A DNA stretch of 64,000 bases from Paraflavitalea pollutisoli (GTDB taxonomy: Bacteria; Bacteroidota; Bacteroidia; Chitinophagales; Chitinophagaceae): NCBI RefSeq assembly GCF_029360705.1, contig NZ_JARKMX010000003.1, forward strand, positions 124,001-188,000. Direction: 5' to 3'. The notes under the pieces were generated by a model that saw only the letters and a program-made list of their open reading frames with translations, was not told where the DNA came from and ran no database searches. Numbering within the stretch: position 1 is the stretch's first letter; each line of letters opens with the position of its first letter. This document shows, one piece after another, positions 54,811-63,447 of the stretch. Position numbers and translations under genes: made by a program.

Positions 54811-55485
54811 ATGGACACGGATAATGAAAATAATTTTTTGACGAGCCGTAAAGGGGGGTGTAACTTAGGTTCCACAGTACCACTCTACCAACAACACTAC
54901 ATGAACCTTATAGCGTGTTTTGTAATCTCTACACAGCAGGAACAGCTTTTGGACATTCTGCAACAGTATTCGGGCTTTGAGACGATTGTTAATGATGCCC
55001 CCATACAAGCAGCAGTGTGTGAAGTACTGGCCGATATTGATGCTGATCCGACCTTATACGTAGTAAATGGTGGGAAGGATCGAATCCTAATTGAGGTGAA
55101 TAGCTACAAAAAGCTACATGACCTTGCCAGACAAGTCTCTTCCGATTTACAAACGGTCTTTTTTCAAGTCTGTTACAATGATTTAGTCGGGTATGCTTAC
55201 TTCCTGTTATATGACCAGGGCGAGCTGGTCCGGGAGATAGAATCCCGGGGCAGTAAAAAGGACCCTGATGTCAACTACGGATTTCCGCTGACTTTTGAAG
55301 AAGATGGCGAGGTTACATTTTTCGACCTGGACATGATTGCCGAGTTCTGTGAACATCTGGGGGTAGATGTTGGCAACCTGTATGAAGATCCTACCTGCAC
55401 AGTATTACAAGGGGCCACCAGCCGGCCTATGGTCCGACTGGATCAAGATAAGCAGTTGAGCCTTTTATTTTACCCACTTGGTTGA
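54811..55485 (+). CDS. Hypothetical protein
   Basis: A 224-residue acidic soluble protein; an ATG at 54901 (MNLIACFVISTQQEQLLDILQQYSGF) gives 194 residues and is the more natural beginning. It contains no known motif. Segments such as TLYVVNGGKDRILIEVNSYKKLHDLARQVSSDLQTVFFQVCYNDLVGYAYFLLYDQGELVREIESRG suggest an alternating alpha/beta fold. It lies upstream of an AraC regulator on the same strand with a 240-base gap. Function unknown. Confidence 0.6.
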   Translation: MDTDNENNFLTSRKGGCNLGSTVPLYQQHYMNLIACFVISTQQEQLLDILQQYSGFETIVNDAPIQAAVCEVLADIDADPTLYVVNGGKDRILIEVNSYKKLHDLARQVSSDLQTVFFQVCYNDLVGYAYFLLYDQGELVREIESRGSKKDPDVNYGFPLTFEEDGEVTFFDLDMIAEFCEHLGVDVGNLYEDPTCTVLQGATSRPMVRLDQDKQLSLLFYPLG

Positions 55486-55729
55486 TGTTTATTGCCTGTC
55501 ATAGGCTTATGTATCCCTCTACTTTGCATATAAAGTGTTAAATCCGAGGCTTCTCTGGTCTCTGAGATTAAATTATATTTAATCAGGCATGTATAACCGA
55601 TTAACAATCCAACCAATCGATACTAAAACCCGTACAATACCACGAAGTGGGAGTATTGAAATGAGGTAAGAGTTGTTTAATTTCGGAACAGGGACTGCTG
55701 TCTGCAGTAAATCTAACCTATGAAGGCTT

Positions 55730-56797
55730 ATGGACAAGAAGGCGAGCAACTCTCTATCCATAACAATTAACCCAAAGCCTATGATTAGGATGTTTGCTCC
55801 TGAAGGGGTTATCCGCTTCCAGGAACACGACCAAGCGACTGCGTTGTTGAAACCGGATAGCTATATACCGGGTGCAACAACCTTCGAAGCAGCACCTCCT
55901 GCGGGTCAATTCCTGCTACAAACCTATTCCCAACCGAATTATACGATTTATAAGAGCACCTTTATACCTGCCCGTGACCAGGTATTGAGGGTAGAGTATG
56001 GCACTCAGTTCCTCGGCTTCCGGATCATGATCGATAACCACATCCGTTATCAACTTAACGGGAGTAGGTTTTATTTAATGCAAGGTCAGGTAAATATGGT
56101 GGTTGCACCGTGGGTGAACAGCGAAATGCAGCTGAGGAAGAATGAATTGTACGTAGCTTTTGACCTGCAGATCGACCCTCAGTGGTTCGCAAAGCTCAAG
56201 ATCAACCACCCCGCAATTTTTGAGATAGCGGAGGGCATTGGTACCAATCAAACCATCATTTTACACGGCGGTCCGGGCTTTGCCAGTATTCGTGTCCTGG
56301 ACAGAATGGAGGATCTTCTAAGAGATCCAGGTAATGAGTCGCTTGTCGAAGACTTAATCAGGGAGGTGGTGGAAGCTCGTGCGGTGAAACAATCCCACCG
56401 GCAGATCAGTGAACTTCAAATTGAGAGCCTGTTCAGGGTAAAAGCTGAGATCAAGAAGCACCTGGCTTCCAGACAGCAGTTACGTTATTGGGCGCGTTCT
56501 GCAGGCATGAACATTACTTACTTCAAGGAGCTATTCAAGACAGTATTTGGAATAACGCCTTATCACTACTTGCTGTATGAGCGTATCCGGGAGGCAAAAA
56601 GACTCATGCAGTTTTATCCGCATCTGACATTGTCAGAGGTGGCAGTGGCCTGCGGATTTACCAACTATAATAATCTTCGCCGGGCATTTTATGCGCTGGA
56701 GAATGTAACGCTTTCACAGTGGCAAAGGCTTTCAAATATTACTTGCTTGTTGGTCTCGATAGGAGTTGGGTGTATCCTTAAAGGCGGTATTGCTTAG
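55730..56797 (+). CDS. AraC-family transcriptional regulator
   Basis: A 355-residue protein. The first 230 residues form a cupin-like or unknown sensory part (FRIMIDNHIRYQLNGSRFYLMQGQVNMV). The C-terminal 100 residues are an AraC double helix-turn-helix: RQQLRYWARSAGMNITYFKELFKTVFGITPYHYLLYERIREAKRLM and HLTLSEVAVACGFTNYNNLRRAFYALENVTLSQW. It should bind promoter DNA as a ligand-responsive regulator. Several ICE-borne AraC proteins control transfer or cargo; the target here is unknown. The stop overlaps the convergent gene's stop. Confidence 0.85.
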   Translation: MDKKASNSLSITINPKPMIRMFAPEGVIRFQEHDQATALLKPDSYIPGATTFEAAPPAGQFLLQTYSQPNYTIYKSTFIPARDQVLRVEYGTQFLGFRIMIDNHIRYQLNGSRFYLMQGQVNMVVAPWVNSEMQLRKNELYVAFDLQIDPQWFAKLKINHPAIFEIAEGIGTNQTIILHGGPGFASIRVLDRMEDLLRDPGNESLVEDLIREVVEARAVKQSHRQISELQIESLFRVKAEIKKHLASRQQLRYWARSAGMNITYFKELFKTVFGITPYHYLLYERIREAKRLMQFYPHLTLSEVAVACGFTNYNNLRRAFYALENVTLSQWQRLSNITCLLVSIGVGCILKGGIA

Positions 56798-57126
56798 GCT
56801 AAGAGGTGCGAAAGCGCTCTAAAAAGAATGTGAAATTTCCTAATAAGCAAGTCATAGGACTGACCTGCGACCAGGATAGCCTTTCGGTATTTACTTTTCA
56901 AGCTAATAATAAACCCTTTTCCATTGCTGGTATCATGGGCAAACTCATTTTCGGGTACGGTAGCCCGATTCCCCGGACGAACTGTAACACGAAGCGTAAA
57001 CCCGGCAGCTTGGGTGAGGTGACGCTGGAGTTTTGAGTACATAGTAACTAATTGATCGTAGCTCTCATAGTCTTCTGTCGCAAAGAAGTGCTGATTTCCC
57101 CAAAAAGCATCGATATAATACGTCAT
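56794..57126 (-). CDS. Hypothetical protein
   Basis: A 110-residue protein, MTYYIDAFWGNQHFFATEDYESYDQLVTMYSKLQRHLTQAAGFTLRVTVRP. The first half looks like a compact alpha/beta domain; the last 40 residues are basic and hydrophobic and may be less constrained. No family is recognised. It shares a TTAG overlap of stop codons with the AraC gene. Confidence 0.5.
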   Translation of the reverse strand: MTYYIDAFWGNQHFFATEDYESYDQLVTMYSKLQRHLTQAAGFTLRVTVRPGNRATVPENEFAHDTSNGKGFIISLKSKYRKAILVAGQSYDLLIRKFHILFRALSHLLA

Positions 57127-57210
57127 GGGTTGAGATTTGAATGGTTAAGATTGTTTAGGTTAATTCATAAATAGAAATTTTGGAGCACCATTTCACTATG
57201 GTACATGTAT

Positions 57211-57615
57211 TTATTGTGGCGTCACCCCTTCAGGAAAATAGCATTCTTTTCCTGAATCAACCAGATTAATAGCCGAGGCTAACAGGTGCTTTTCGTTTTG
57301 TACATAACCGACGATATTTAGGCCGCTATTAGTTTTGCTTTTTGCGAGGTCCATAGTGAGTCGTTGATCTTCCTGGCAAAAATATTCTGTTACGGCTAGT
57401 AGTTTGCAGGAGAATTCGTATTCATACCGGGCTATGTTAATGGTGCCAAAGTGGTAGCAAATAATATCAGGTGACAGTTGACGATATAGTTCGAGGTAAT
57501 TATCCGAACAGGAAACATACCCCGTCACGTTAATTCGTTCATTTTCCAGGAAGGAATGATTTATTCGAAAAGTCGCTTCGGGGTTAAATGCAAAAAACAT
57601 GATTCTAATTGACAT
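57211..57615 (-). CDS. Receiver-like protein without phospho-acceptor (pseudo-receiver)
   Basis: A 134-residue protein with the outline of a NarL-type receiver domain: MSIRIMFFAFNPEATFRINHSFL, then INVTGYVSCSDNYLELYRQLSPDIICYHFG, and finally NIVGYVQNEKHLLASAINLVDSGKECYFPEGV, which resembles the GYLLKxxxxxELxxAIxxVxxGxxYxxPxV end of receivers. The phosphorylated aspartate expected after PDIIC is replaced (YHFG), and the early acidic pair is missing. No DNA-binding domain follows. It may be a phosphorylation-independent partner of a host regulator, or a degenerate relic. Confidence 0.5.
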   Translation of the reverse strand: MSIRIMFFAFNPEATFRINHSFLENERINVTGYVSCSDNYLELYRQLSPDIICYHFGTINIARYEYEFSCKLLAVTEYFCQEDQRLTMDLAKSKTNSGLNIVGYVQNEKHLLASAINLVDSGKECYFPEGVTPQ

Positions 57616-57714
57616 AAGAGAATGTTTTATCCAACTAGGTGCAATCTGAATTAGTAATTGATGTGTTTTTACAGGTGAAACTTGGTGATCGTCCTCAAGC
57701 CATTCTTTCGAAAG

Positions 57715-57891
57715 TCATTTTCTATGTGAGGTTTGGTTTTCCTGGGATGCTATTTGCCGCTTGATTTCAGCGATTTCGGCTTTCATTGCTTTCACTAAGC
57801 GTAGTAGCTCAAGCACCACACTATGTAGCAGTTTATTGAAATCATCATCACGTTTCCGGAGACGGGTTCCTGAGAAGTGTTTCAACTCCAT
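57715..57891 (-). CDS. Small coiled-coil protein
   Basis: From the ATG at 57891 the protein has 58 residues (MELKHFSGTRLRKRDDDFNKLLHSVVLELLRLVKAMKAEIAEIKRQI). Residues about 18-50 form a heptad-patterned helix. It begins one base after the stop of the next upstream gene, so they are surely in one transcript. Function unknown. Confidence 0.55.
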   Translation of the reverse strand: MELKHFSGTRLRKRDDDFNKLLHSVVLELLRLVKAMKAEIAEIKRQIASQENQTSHRK

Positions 57892-57892
57892 A

Positions 57893-58570
57893 TTAGGCTT
57901 TCGTAATCTCGGTGGAATTATTTTCTGCTGTTTCATTGGCTTCGGATGTCGATAGATTAGTTTTGTTTAGTTTTTCTCTTACGTAAATCAAATGGCAGGC
58001 ATCGATCATTTTGCCTAGTAGCCTGGGCTGTTTATATAGGTGGAATTCGGAGGTAGTAATATCGCTCTGAAACCTGCTTAAGGCCCGGTGTAAAATGTTG
58101 TTGATTTTTTCATTCCAATCAGATAACGAGTGTTCTTTGAACAACTTTGGGAATACCCTGTAAGGGTTCAGGAACTCTTTGCGGGATAAATTGCGGGGGA
58201 ATGAATCGAATGCGCAATTGATGTACTGGGGAGTAACAAATAGGAGCGGGTCTAGGTAGTCCTTTTGGCTGTCTGTTGATAGGCTGATGATGGCGAGGCT
58301 TTCAGGGTGTTTCTTAGGACATAAAATCCAGCTTGCTTCCAGTAGTAGTGTCAGCATTTCGGTAAAGTAGAGGGTTTGACTTGCCCGCTGGGTTAGTTTT
58401 TTCTCTCTGCCATCCTGGGTCGACATTGTGAGCAAAAGTTTCAGGCCTCTTATGGCATCGATATGGTGATATGCGCTGAAGAAGTTGTCGATGATTTCTA
58501 AGGCTTGGTTTAGTCCATGCAGCCCTGGGCTTTGATCAAGGGTGGTGTGATTGGAAGTTGATATTGCCAT
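57893..58570 (-). CDS. Hypothetical protein
   Basis: A 225-residue helical protein, beginning MAISTSNHTTLDQSPGLHGLNQALEIIDNFFSAYHHIDAIRGLKLLLTM. Basic and Ser/Thr-rich, with a disordered C-terminal tail (NKTNLSTSEANETAENNSTEITKA). No domain is recognised. It is coupled to the downstream coiled-coil gene. It might be an accessory regulator of the element; nothing more can be said. Confidence 0.6.
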   Translation of the reverse strand: MAISTSNHTTLDQSPGLHGLNQALEIIDNFFSAYHHIDAIRGLKLLLTMSTQDGREKKLTQRASQTLYFTEMLTLLLEASWILCPKKHPESLAIISLSTDSQKDYLDPLLFVTPQYINCAFDSFPRNLSRKEFLNPYRVFPKLFKEHSLSDWNEKINNILHRALSRFQSDITTSEFHLYKQPRLLGKMIDACHLIYVREKLNKTNLSTSEANETAENNSTEITKA

Positions 58571-58743
58571 GGAGTAAGATTAAATGTTAATGAGTACGGT
58601 TTATTGACGAATTGTAAATGTCCCGCCCCAAATGGGGAACCTGTATTCTACCTCCTTGTGAACAAAAGATTTGAATTGGAAAACCACCACGGCTAGTTCG
58701 AAAGAAGATAAAGGTTCCTCCATTATAAGGCGGGAACTTATTT

Positions 58744-59331
58744 CTATCCGCTTCCGTAAAGCGGGCATGAGTCACAATGCCGGTAAATGTCAGGTAAGTC
58801 GCCTGAATGAGTTGTTTGAATATTTTGAAATATTAAGCGGCATCCGAATTCTGTTTCTGTAAAATCGAGATATCGGGTGTGAAGGCATTTGGGGGCGTTC
58901 ATTAACGCAGGGTAGGGAATAAAGAAGGATACCCTCCCAAAGCCCGATTGAGCATTCGGGAAGGTATCTATTAAACCCACCTTTCCTTTTCCACCCAAGT
59001 AGTTCAAAGAAACCGATACTTTGTGGAGATTGCTATCTGTATAATTCGTTCCATTGCCACCTCGACTGGTGGGTGTTTTATAATAGAAGGGGTATTTAAC
59101 ACTATCACCTGATGAGAGAGAAAATTGATGAGGACACTTATATACTGTAACACAAGAGAAGTTCGTTTGTGAAAGTGAAATTGAGGGTCGGTAATTAAGT
59201 CGCTCGGCTGTAGTCGGGATTGACTTTTTTGTCGAGCTGTTTCGCACCGTTGAGTGATCTGCATGTGGCCTTTCAATTACTTCAGCAACTTTTTCCGGAT
59301 TGCAAGCGGTATTAAATATTGAATGATTCAT
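58744..59331 (-). CDS. Hypothetical protein, low-complexity N terminus
   Basis: From the ATG at 59331 the protein has 195 residues (MNHSIFNTACNPEKVAEVIERPHADHSTVRNSSTKKSI). The first 60 residues are polar and likely disordered; the rest contains strand-like runs (NYTDSNLHKVSVSLNYLGGKGKVGLIDTFPNAQSGFGRVSFFIPYPALMN). It contains several Cys and His near the C terminus (CLHTRY, HCDSC) without a clear zinc-finger spacing. Family unknown; reality of the gene is moderately supported by length. Confidence 0.45.
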   Translation of the reverse strand: MNHSIFNTACNPEKVAEVIERPHADHSTVRNSSTKKSIPTTAERLNYRPSISLSQTNFSCVTVYKCPHQFSLSSGDSVKYPFYYKTPTSRGGNGTNYTDSNLHKVSVSLNYLGGKGKVGLIDTFPNAQSGFGRVSFFIPYPALMNAPKCLHTRYLDFTETEFGCRLIFQNIQTTHSGDLPDIYRHCDSCPLYGSG

Positions 59332-59724
59332 GGTGCTGGGCATAGATGAACGAATGTGTAAAAAGCGGAGGGAGGGACTAGCTCCCTCCGCGGTTTTCAT
59401 GGAATACTTAAACGGGCACTAGTTTATTCAACCATGTCAACCAGGTCATACTGAAAACCACAATAAAGCATGTTGAATGTATGCAGCTGAAGATTATCAG
59501 TGCATGAATCGAATGTTGAGTGTCGGTGTAAAAAGATAAGGCAGGGTTCCTGTTACCAAAATCGGGGCGTGAGAAAATGCTCCTGTTCTGGCAAAAGAAA
59601 TGAACCCTGCACTTAATGATTTTATATGTTATGTCCTTTATCAGCATCTTGGTGTTTCTCACGCACCCGAGTTACTGGCATAAAGGAATAAACGCTATTT
59701 CAAAGCGAATATAGGACAAAAGAT

Positions 59725-59754
59725 ATAAAAATGTAGCTATAGCTACATTTTTAT
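59725..59754. promoter_or_regulatory. 30-bp perfect palindrome upstream of an XRE regulator
   Basis: The sequence is self-complementary over 30 bases with the core atgtagcta/tagctacat and A/T flanks. It ends 40 bases before the XRE-family gene at 59795. It is a likely operator for autoregulation; because it is followed by several T residues it could also act as a terminator. Confidence 0.65.
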
Positions 59755-59794
59755 TTTTCACTATTGGGGCAGCTTTCAGGATTAATAAGTTATC

Positions 59795-60085
59795 ATGGTT
59801 TCAGAAAATTTTGAGAGTGAATTAGTAAGAATTGGAAAACGGATTCGGGTTATTAGGAAGCATCGAGGACTAACGTTACTTGACCTGGCAACATTGAGTG
59901 GTATTAGTGACAGTATGCTTAGTCGATACGAAAGGGGCTTGGAAAATATTGGCTTACAGATACTATACAGAATAGCAAAGGAGTTGAAAGTATCAATAAA
60001 ACAATTGGCTGACTATGATGGATCTCTTCCTGATAATGTAAATTGGAGAAGTCCACTACCAAAGCGTAGCAAGAAAAGAATGTAG
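59795..60085 (+). CDS. XRE-family helix-turn-helix regulator
   Basis: A 96-residue DNA-binding protein. Residues about 12-66 form an HTH_3 domain: RIGKRIRVIRKHRGLTLLDLATLSGISDSMLSRYERGLENIGLQILYRIAKELKVSI. The tail is basic (PLPKRSKKRM). It lies downstream of a 30-bp palindrome that I suggest is its operator. It is convergent, with a 5-base gap, to the MNT-HEPN gene, so it is not arranged as a typical antitoxin in one operon. Confidence 0.85.
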   Translation: MVSENFESELVRIGKRIRVIRKHRGLTLLDLATLSGISDSMLSRYERGLENIGLQILYRIAKELKVSIKQLADYDGSLPDNVNWRSPLPKRSKKRM

Positions 60086-60090
60086 AAATT

Positions 60091-60945
60091 CTAATCAATT
60101 TTAGATATGTGGTCAGTACAAATTCTTTCCACTATAGTAATCATCTTTTCAATTCTGTCTATTAGAAGCTTAGTGTCAGGTTCACTTATTTTCCATATTG
60201 GCTTATATCGAGCTTCTATATATCCCTGTTTCAAAAGTTCAAAGAGTCGTTCATCATTTTTGTCAGTTTCTGTTCGAAATTGGATGTGTAGCTCTTCTGA
60301 ATAGGGTTTTGCTTTTTTTCTAAGTTTCCAGAGGTTATGGACTTTGGGTTTATAATCGGTGAAAACCAATAGTACCGTGTAATAGAGTGTTTCAGCAGTC
60401 TGATGCAGTTGGAAGTCCGATAAGTTATAGTCTCCCTCTTTATAGTAGAAATGAGCTCCTTTAAGTAGCTTTTGGGCCCGCGGGAACCAGGTTTCAAAAT
60501 GTCCTAAGGCTTTAGTCTTCCTTTCCAAGGCTGAAAGTGGTCTTGGTCTCTTAAAGCTCACTGTTTGTTTGTCGTAGAGAACTATTCCCTCTTCAATTAT
60601 ATCGACCCAAAAGTAGCTTCCCCATTCCAGTCCTTTGTTGATGAAATCAACTCCATGGATTTCCAGATTTACTGGCGGATCAAATTTGTCAGCCATTTCA
60701 AGGATCTTATTCTCAAGTTCATACGTCTTTTCGATACTCTCCTTTGTTACCACCAGGAAGTCGTAATCACTAATGTATTCGTGTACAGTTCCTTCGGATA
60801 TATAGCGGTCCTCTACGAAAGTGTTTTTCGCATAACTGCCAAACAGAATAACCATTTCGGGATCTACTACCTGTTTAATGAATTCCACAATCATGCGGAT
60901 TTCATGCTGTTTTTTTTCAGGTAATTGGTCGAAGGATGGTTTCAT
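60091..60945 (-). CDS. Nucleotidyltransferase-HEPN fusion protein (MNT-HEPN type)
   Basis: From the ATG at 60945 the protein has 284 residues. The N-terminal 130 residues form a polymerase-beta-like minimal nucleotidyltransferase: ILFGSYAKN (Gly-Ser at 36-37) and ISDYDFLVV (Asp60 and Asp62), with a third acidic in VNLEIHGVDF. The C-terminal half (about 140-284) is a HEPN-like helical bundle (AQKLLKGAHFYYKEGDYNLSDFQLHQTAETLYYTVLLVF). Two-gene MNT/HEPN modules act as toxin-antitoxin, where MNT adenylylates the HEPN RNase; here both parts are in one chain. I do not see a strict RxxxxxH HEPN catalytic motif, so RNase activity is uncertain. Confidence 0.85.
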   Translation of the reverse strand: MKPSFDQLPEKKQHEIRMIVEFIKQVVDPEMVILFGSYAKNTFVEDRYISEGTVHEYISDYDFLVVTKESIEKTYELENKILEMADKFDPPVNLEIHGVDFINKGLEWGSYFWVDIIEEGIVLYDKQTVSFKRPRPLSALERKTKALGHFETWFPRAQKLLKGAHFYYKEGDYNLSDFQLHQTAETLYYTVLLVFTDYKPKVHNLWKLRKKAKPYSEELHIQFRTETDKNDERLFELLKQGYIEARYKPIWKISEPDTKLLIDRIEKMITIVERICTDHISKID

Positions 60946-61325
60946 GCTTGTTTGGTCTGATTGGAGTATAATTATAATAATGACCGACAAATATAGTTCA
61001 ATCTAATCGATTATCGTGCCTGCCTACAATCATCTTACTTGGTGAAAGTAGGTCATTTTAGACCAGTTTTGTCTTTTGTATTGAAATATAAATTTCCTGG
61101 CCGTAGCCAAGGTTCCGCTGACAATGAAAAAAATGGCCTTTTTGCTGTAGTCTGTTATTGACACCCAATTCACATATTGCGTGTAGGCGTTCAGGTTTTT
61201 GGCGTCAGGAGGCGTAAATTTGTAGTACCCCCTAATGTTTCTTTATAGATTACCCTCTACTGGTAGCATGTAATATTGAAGGTGACTTTGCTTTTGAATT
61301 TTTCTAATAAATCAATTTTCGGTGT
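60946..61325. other. AT-rich intergenic region
   Basis: About 380 bases between divergent genes. I find no credible reading frame and no strong hairpin. It should contain the promoters of both neighbours. Confidence 0.4.
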
Positions 61326-61904
61326 ATGAAGAACAAGAACGCCATTTCCTGCATTTTAGCCGCCTTTATTTTGATGTGCGTCATTGGTACGCCAGGTATG
61401 GCGCAGGATGCAGTACCAGTACCTGATACCTCAGCGACTATACCTATTAAGGACTTGCCAATTGCCAGTGTGAAGGCAACTGGAGATAGGAAGACAGGCA
61501 ACCTAACTGTTTCTATTGAATTTGAGAATAAATGGTCAAATACTGTGGATGTTTCGCTTTCTGTAGGGGGATGGGATAATTTCGGGTTTACTTCGGACAA
61601 AGGAGCAAAGTATAAGGTTCACACCTACTATAATAAAATGACCGATGAAAATCCAAACTCCGGGTATAAACAAGTTACCACTATAAAGTTTGGAGAAAAA
61701 GAAATGACAATGGCGACTGTTTTACCACAGTCTTTTTCGGCCGGTGAAAATAAGATTTTCGTTGTCAAAGTGACAAACTTTGAGAAACTAGGTAAGTCGA
61801 TCAGTCAGCTTCATTTGGTATGCTCACACTATTACCAGTATGGTGGAGGCATAAATAGCTCAGGTGAGTATAAGCTGAAAAATATTCCAATTGTCTGGTA
61901 TTAG
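61326..61904 (+). CDS. Exported hypothetical protein
   Basis: A 192-residue protein with a signal peptide (MKNKNAISCILAAFILMCVIGTPGMAQ). The mature part has a beta-sandwich look (VKATGDRKTGNLTVSIEFENKWSNTVDVSLSVGGWDNFGFTSDKGAKYKVHTYYNKM), similar in style to DUF-type Ig-like domains, but I cannot name a family. It should be periplasmic or secreted; no T9SS tail is seen. It is convergent to the next gene. Confidence 0.65.
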   Translation: MKNKNAISCILAAFILMCVIGTPGMAQDAVPVPDTSATIPIKDLPIASVKATGDRKTGNLTVSIEFENKWSNTVDVSLSVGGWDNFGFTSDKGAKYKVHTYYNKMTDENPNSGYKQVTTIKFGEKEMTMATVLPQSFSAGENKIFVVKVTNFEKLGKSISQLHLVCSHYYQYGGGINSSGEYKLKNIPIVWY

Positions 61905-61918
61905 TGGCGTTGCCTGAC

Positions 61919-62341
61919 CTATTTACGGGGCGAAATGTTAGGGAATAATGCTTCTGCCATTAGTATGGCCACTCTGCGAGAATCTATTTCATCGCATATT
62001 TCTTCAAATCTTGGGTGCTTGTCCATTAATTGCAGGATAGGTATTCCTGAGGATGCTAATAGTTTACCAAGTTCAGACTCGAACTTACTTTTGAAATGGC
62101 TATCAGCAACCTTGTACTTACGCCTGAATTCTTGGAATGTGGAGCAGGGTTGAATCGATACATGGAATATATTGCATAGATCGATAGCAATTTGGTCGCA
62201 GACTTGTTTATACTCGTTACTCTTCCGGTCGTTGACTAGACAGTAAAAATCTGCCAGGATTAATACCGCTTCTACGAATGCTCCCTTAGTCGAATCCTCT
62301 TCCCAGAAAATCCAGTTTTTTTCAGCATAGCTAGCCTCCAT
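61919..62341 (-). CDS. Hypothetical protein
   Basis: A 140-residue helical acidic protein, MEASYAEKNWIFWEEDSTKGAFVEAVLILADFYCLVNDRKSNEYKQVCDQIAIDLC. No domain recognised. It lies between the exported protein and RteC, on the opposite strand to both. Composition and helix pattern suggest a real soluble protein. Function unknown. Confidence 0.55.
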   Translation of the reverse strand: MEASYAEKNWIFWEEDSTKGAFVEAVLILADFYCLVNDRKSNEYKQVCDQIAIDLCNIFHVSIQPCSTFQEFRRKYKVADSHFKSKFESELGKLLASSGIPILQLMDKHPRFEEICDEIDSRRVAILMAEALFPNISPRK

Positions 62342-62574
62342 TCGTCATGGTTTAGTTAGAATGAAATACAGCAAAATCTGTGTCAGGTATTGAAATTCGG
62401 GCTGATGTTGAAAAATATAATTGACGGCAATACGTATTTGAGAGATTGGCTTTTTTTGCTGTTTAAAGTTTCTTTTCTGCTGCAAGATATTATCTCATTT
62501 GGCGTATCAGCGAGCTATCGTAGCATAGACTTTGAGGTTAGTTAAGGTGTGCATTACCTTGTAAACGCCTTGTT

Positions 62575-63447
62575 ATGAAAAGGGAATCCGTGAAAGATAA
62601 GGCTGCGTTTTGCGAATCCATCCTGAAGTCCATTGAAAAGCAGGAGCGACTGGTAGAATCTGCCGGAATCGACGTGCTGCGTATTGCTGAAAATATGCTT
62701 TCCTATTTGAAAGACTCTCTTCAGGAACTTAGAAAATTCGTAAGCGATAATAAATTCCTTGACGAAGAGGAGGAAGTTGAATTTTACAAGCGGCATCTGC
62801 CGGGCATACTTCGGTATTTCTTTTACTATGTAAAGTTGTACTCGCTGGAGCTTCGGTTGCTTACTTTGGAAGATAGCGCTCGAAAGAAGACTTTGAAATC
62901 TGAACGCAAAGATGTCGACAAATGGGTTCGAAAGAACGAAGGATTCTTTCGGTATTATAGAAGCGGCGCCATAAGTATGGATAAGAAATTCTATCTAAAA
63001 GGTAGTCGGGACAACAACCTTATCACTGATCCTGGTCAATGGCTTTTTGACGATGAGTTTCTTACCGTGCCCGCATATCTTACCGGCGAATTTCTTGCCT
63101 ATGAGCGGTACAGAATATACTTGGACAATGAGCTCAAGTTTTTTGATCAAAAATCAAAGGTCAATGAGGGGGTAAGTGACGATGAATTGGTCTGGACTGC
63201 GACTCGCATGGCGGCTATTGAGATCCTCTATGGCCTTTTCACCGGGTCCGCATTTAATAATGGAAAGGCCCAGTTACGTCAGATCGCTAAACGAGTGGAG
63301 AAATTAACTGGTATCGACCTTGGGAATTACTACCGATACAATATCGACTTAAAAATAAGAAAGGTGCGTAATCAGTTTCTGAAGCACATGATAGAAACCT
63401 CTGACAAGTATGCCGACGAGCAGGATGAAAACCGACAATTTAAATAG
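62575..63447 (+). CDS. rteC: RteC-family regulator of conjugative elements
   Basis: A 290-residue protein with the RteC signature: EEEEVEFYKRHLPGILRYFFYYVKLYSLEL in the middle and WVRKNEGFFRYYRSGAISMDKKFYLKG further on, where FxYYRSGxTxxDxxYFxRG is the family hallmark. The C-terminal part has a winged-helix-like region (DDELVWTATRMAAIEILYGLFTGSAFNNGKAQLRQIAKRVEKLTGIDLGNYYRY). In CTnDOT, RteC activates excision genes as the last step of the RteAB cascade. RteA and RteB are not in the window. Its presence argues that the region belongs to a Bacteroidota conjugative element. Confidence 0.85.
   Translation: MKRESVKDKAAFCESILKSIEKQERLVESAGIDVLRIAENMLSYLKDSLQELRKFVSDNKFLDEEEEVEFYKRHLPGILRYFFYYVKLYSLELRLLTLEDSARKKTLKSERKDVDKWVRKNEGFFRYYRSGAISMDKKFYLKGSRDNNLITDPGQWLFDDEFLTVPAYLTGEFLAYERYRIYLDNELKFFDQKSKVNEGVSDDELVWTATRMAAIEILYGLFTGSAFNNGKAQLRQIAKRVEKLTGIDLGNYYRYNIDLKIRKVRNQFLKHMIETSDKYADEQDENRQFK

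Noticed and set aside
58587-58775. 62-codon minus-strand frame downstream of the 58744-59331 gene
   Set aside because: It looks partly protein-like but overlaps the preceding gene end, is short and has no clear start signal; I could not support it as a gene.
59408-59662. 84-codon minus-strand frame with a hydrophobic end
   Set aside because: No signal or family features; the composition fits random AT-rich sequence.
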